Source: Papilionanthe hookeriana x Papilionanthe teres (Eukaryota; Streptophyta; Magnoliopsida; Asparagales; Orchidaceae). Taken from it: a DNA stretch of 64,000 bases. A model generated the notes under the pieces. It was not told the DNA's origin. It worked only from the letters and a program-made list of their open reading frames with translations, and did not search any database. Shown here piece by piece: positions 60,561 to 64,000 of the stretch. The stretch is from assembly GCA_022702705.1 (NCBI GenBank), contig CM040421.1, positions 5,061,090-5,125,089 on the forward strand, given 5' to 3'. Within the stretch, counting starts at the first letter, position 1. Every line of letters starts with the position of its first letter. Both the position numbers and the translations under genes were made by a program.

Positions 60561-61080
60561 TTATAACATAACATTTTGTGTTGATTGCTTCAGCCTAAAA
60601 AATTTTTTTTGTAAGTTATATTCATCTAATGTAGAACTAACTATCTCAACTAAGGTTCTATTCTTTCTTTCAACTACTCTATCTTGTTGAGGAGTTCTTG
60701 GCGCTGAAAAATATTGTTTCACTGCTTGTTCCTCAAAAAATTCTTCAAATTTATTATTTTCAAATTCTCGATCATGATCAGCTTGAATTTTAGAAATTAG
60801 ATAACGATGATTTCTTTGAATATATAACAAACATAGTAAATTCACCAAAAGTATCATACTTATTTACTAGAAAATTACTTAAGTAAATCTAGAGTAATCA
60901 TCAACAATAACAAAACCATATTTTTTCCTTCCTAGACTAGTGTTATTAACAGGACCAAACACATCCATGAGAGGTAATTTTAAGTTTTCTAGATGTAGAA
61001 AAAATAATTTTACTTTGAAAGGATAATCTTGTTTGTTTTCCATGTTGGCATGCATCACATACATCATCTAAAGTAAAGTC
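60561..61080 (-). pseudogene. SIRE-like integrase
   Basis: Shows MDVFGPVNNTSLGRKKYGF followed by VIVDDYSRFT (first Asp region), then IQADHDREFENNKFEEF (second Asp), and FSAPRTPQQDRVVERKNRTL (catalytic Glu in ERKNRT). The conserved NG before VVERK is DR. Frame breaks lie between the blocks. Confidence 0.88.
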
Positions 61081-61129
61081 AATCTTTGGTAAACCATTTA
61101 CATCCTCTAATTTTGAGACTTATATAATG

Positions 61130-62083
61130 CATGCTTACTCGAATGTCATAGTCTTCTATACCACAACCAAGCATCTTCAATGTTAGTTTTAAAACATATA
61201 AGATTTAAATTTTCTAAATTATCAATATCTAACATGTAAATATTATTATGTCTATTTCCAATAAGAACAATTGAACCATTTATTCTAATCAAATAATTCG
61301 ATGGATAAAAAGTAATTTAGTAACTTTTATCACATAATTGACTTGTGCTCAAAAGTTATGCTTTAGACCATCAACTAATAAAAAATTTTCTATACTAGAT
61401 AATTCTTTACCTATGGAACCAATTTTGATGACCTTTTTTATAGTTAAGAACCCATATATGCTTGGGTCCATTTTCAATAAAAGACTAAAAATATGTTCAT
61501 TTTGCATGGATGATTGTGCATATTTCGTGTCTTTAACTGCTTGTATATATGAAAATTTTGAATATGAATGTGCACGCTTTGTATAACAATCGAAGGATAT
61601 ATGTTCATGCTTATCACACAACACATTTGTATTTTCATATGCTCTTTTTGTTCGGTGATAATGATGTGCACGATTGATATTGGCATGTGTATGATTATTA
61701 GTATTTAATTGACTAAATGATGCATTCCTAATAGAGTGAGAATTTGAAAATAAACTTAATTTAGCCTTAAGCAAATTATTTTATTTTCAAATTCCAATTT
61801 TGAAGTTAATACAAAATGATCACATGAAAAACTTTTTGAACTATTATTTTTTTAGAAGATCTTTTTCTAGCTTAAGGTGTTTCTTTCTTAAATTTCTTCT
61901 ACTCTCAATGCCACTCATTTAATGCCTTATCTAACTCTTCATAAGATAAATCATTATATCTCACATACTGTTAGACGTTTATCGAGCTATCTTCATGATC
62001 CTCCATAAGACATAGATTTGCTTCGTCTTTCTTTGGCTTGCCGAAGTTGGTCTCACTGTCCAAATTCATCCAAATAGCCCTTA
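61130..62083 (-). pseudogene. SIRE-like gag and protease remnant
   Basis: Reads an acidic gag tail (KKDEANLCLMEDHEDSS, then YNDLSYEELDKALNEW, about 62070-61900), a CDKHEHISFDC knuckle-like stretch, and SIENFLLVDGLKHNF at its end (61349-61400). The gag N-terminus is absent. Confidence 0.7.
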
Positions 62084-62094
62084 CTTTGATACCA
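62084..62094 (-). other. Copia primer-binding site (tRNA-Met type)
   Basis: The minus strand reads TGGTATCAAAG after ..CTTCAAT; the family consensus is TGGTATCAGAGC. Two bases separate it from the LTR end CA. Confidence 0.8.
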
Positions 62095-62096
62095 AT

Positions 62097-63330
62097 TGAA
62101 GGTTACGACACACCAAGGGGGAGGGGGATAATTTGAGTATTAAAAGTTTTAATATTAAACTTAAAAAAATATTTCAAATGATTTACAATTTGAGAATGGT
62201 TTTATTAAATTAAAGTGCTTAAAACATAAAACACACAACAAAAATTTTTACGTGGTTCAGTCCAAAATCAACGGACTAGGATCCTACTATAATATCAATG
62301 AATCTCCTCACACCGAGTGTAAGTAGAAGACTTTAATCAATCTTATGACTCATTGATTGTCACACAAAACATCTTGTTGTTCTCAAAAGATCTCGTGCAT
62401 GTTTCTGAGGCTTGAAGAGGGTTCAATGCTCTTTTGTAAGTATCTCGCTCTCGATGAAGAATGAAAATCTTAAATTTTACTCTTAAGATTTTTTATTTCC
62501 CTTTCTCTTTCAATATTGCTCTTGCTTATAAATGTAGAAAAAAATAATAGTAATGCAATTCAAATATCTTTTCAAATTATATTGAATGAAGCTATTTAAT
62601 TATGTATGATTAATACACATTAGTGCTATATTTAAGCAAGTGAAGAATATGAAGCTTAATATACTAATATAAAAGAATTTCCTCAAATATTGTTTTCTTT
62701 TCGGAAACAGAAGGAAATCAAAAGAAAAGCAATGAATTTAGTTACCAAATCTCATATTGGGCTTGGATTCCAAAAATCTGAATTTTAAATTTTCTATGTG
62801 AGTTGAAATTAAATCATAACACATGAGACAACAATTCTATTATTTTAATAATAATTACAATTTCAAATAAAATTTTGTAAGAAATATGATATGAATTTAT
62901 ATTCATATAATAAATAATATTTAAGCAATTCAATCCATGAAAATCATAGTGACGTAAAACCACATGTTTTGAGATGTTATATTTGGATTAAATTAAATTT
63001 AATTCTCAAAAGATATAAATCTTGGAATTCAAAAAATATTAGAAATATATAGAATTTTGGATTCCTAAAGTAGAAGTAGAAAATGAATAGTAATTTTTTA
63101 TTTTTATGAGATAATGTGACGTTTTTGTAACAAGCTATAAATTATTCAATAATTTAAAATTATTATTATCATTATTATTATTATTATTATTTATTAAACT
63201 TTAATAAATATAATTATCTAAACATAATTCATAATTCAAATTTAATCATATTGAACTTGAGTTTTTTTGGATAATTGAGTTTATTTCAATCATCCTGAGA
63301 TCCAAGCTTCCTGTTATTGATAATCACACA
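62097..63330 (-). repeat. SIRE-like 5' LTR (right limit tentative)
   Basis: Starts at TGAAGG on the plus strand, i.e. ends ..CCTTCA on the minus strand next to the PBS. A TATA-like element ACATTTATAAGC lies on the minus strand at about 62525-62537, as expected for the U3/R boundary. The outer end could be ..TCACACA at 63330 (TGTGTGA on the minus strand), but no partner LTR is in the window to confirm it. Confidence 0.55.
63158..63192. repeat. (ATT)n microsatellite
   Basis: TTATTATTATCATTATTATTA run. Confidence 0.9.
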
Positions 63331-63394
63331 ATTCTAAATTTTCTTCGTAAGAAAAATATTAGATTCACTAATCATCAGTTTGTTATTTTCAAAA

Positions 63395-64000
63395 TTATAG
63401 ATTCAACGGTGCTCGAGCAGAAGGAGAATTGACCAAGTATTTTTCTTTTTCGGTCGGATTGCATGAAGGATTGGTTTTAAACACACATCTTTTGCTTTAG
63501 TTATAGATGTTCTTATTGGGCATTTACAAAAGGATGTATCTTGGTGTGTGCTTCTCTCGAAAGATATCATTTTTGTGGATAAGACTGGAGAATGAGTTTA
63601 AAAAAACCTTTAATTATGGAGGTTGACAATGAAGTCTAATGGCTTTCGTTTGAGTTGATCTAAATTTGAATACATGGAATGTAATTTTAGTAGTAGTGCA
63701 TAACTTTAGTGGCAAAATTGTAACTATGTGTGCTCAAATAATTAAAAGGTGTGGATATTTTAGATGTCTCAGGTCTACTTTCTGAGTGATGGTGATGTAG
63801 ATGGGGATGATATTAGTAGAATTAATGTTGGTTGGCTGAAATAGAGGAATGCATCAGGCCTATTGTGTGATAAAAAAGTATTGCTTACACTTAAAGGAAA
63901 ATTTTACAAGATGACTGTGAGATGTACAATGCTTTATGGCACTGCATGTTGGTCCTTAAAAGAAAAGCATAAAACAAATTTAAGTTTTACTGAGATGAGA
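63395..64000 (+). pseudogene. LINE reverse transcriptase fragment (second family)
   Basis: Plus-strand translation across several stops gives NGARAEGELTKYFSFSVGLHEG, then VIDVLIGHLQKDVSW, KDIIFVDKTGE (the usual ADDIVLIDET), SKGFRLS, RINVGWLKWRNASGLLCDKK, LKGKFYKMTVRCTMLYGTACW and EKHKTNL. These are the motifs of a widespread plant LINE RT C-terminal half. Of the catalytic ADD only KD remains. It continues beyond the right edge. Confidence 0.8.

Larger units (their letters stand above)
59224..62096 (-). mobile_element. SIRE-like Ty1/copia remnant, interior
   Basis: Minus-strand degraded copia interior read from PBS (62084-62094) leftward: gag tail, protease-linked stretch, integrase, RT, and the start of RNase H, which is cut at 59224 by copy B. 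The lineage is suggested by the gag/protease wording (SIENFLLVDGLKHN) and by integrase and RT similarity. Many stops. Confidence 0.85.

Overview
This is a plant nuclear chromosome segment. It contains plant-type LTR retrotransposons (Athila-type Ty3/gypsy and Ty1/copia), plant L1-type LINE remnants, plant MITEs, a plant TRIM element, and one intron-bearing gene of the plant bHLH74/CIB-like family with canonical GT..AG introns. The sequence is AT-rich and most of it is transposon or transposon debris. The organism is an angiosperm; I cannot name the species from the sequence.

Layout, left to right. The end of an Athila-like LTR (1-545) abuts an old repeat, 'copy A', which spans 546-949 and 14573-20306. 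Copy A is split by a complete minus-strand Athila element (950-14567) with two long LTRs, PBS, PPT and a perfect 5-bp target duplication. From 20307 to 29002 there is no supportable gene. That stretch holds a (TA)n run, a ~67-bp minisatellite (21082-21970), a ~0.9-kb tandem duplication (22837-24660), an LTR-like GC-rich segment (26471-27110) and a hAT-type MITE (28023-28795). A plus-strand Ty1/copia element with perfect TSD lies at 29003-34579; its LTRs are similar but its coding region is frameshifted. A Mutator-like MITE (34807-35051) and two minisatellites (36181-37560) follow. The only convincing host gene is a seven-exon bHLH gene (40758-43993, plus strand) with a 322-bp TRIM element about 450 bp upstream of its ATG.

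The right part holds two minus-strand transposon remnants (45165-45690, unclassified; 45890-49160, a 5'-truncated LINE). A second copy of the large LTR-like repeat, 'copy B', ends at 59223 and carries a 1.1-kb internal tandem duplication with two hAT MITEs. Copy B cuts exactly into the RNase H region of a degraded minus-strand SIRE-like copia element (59224-62096 plus LTR). A plus-strand LINE RT fragment runs off the right edge.

No operon-like or multi-gene system is present. The points most worth a second look are structural. The Athila LTRs contain an internalised, decayed copy of their own primer-binding site. CpG-rich palindromes cluster just upstream of the Athila TATA box and recur before each of two tandem ORF2-like modules. 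The TRIM sits in the bHLH promoter region. Copies A and B share an unclassified 6-7 kb LTR-like repeat with a strongly G-biased tract.
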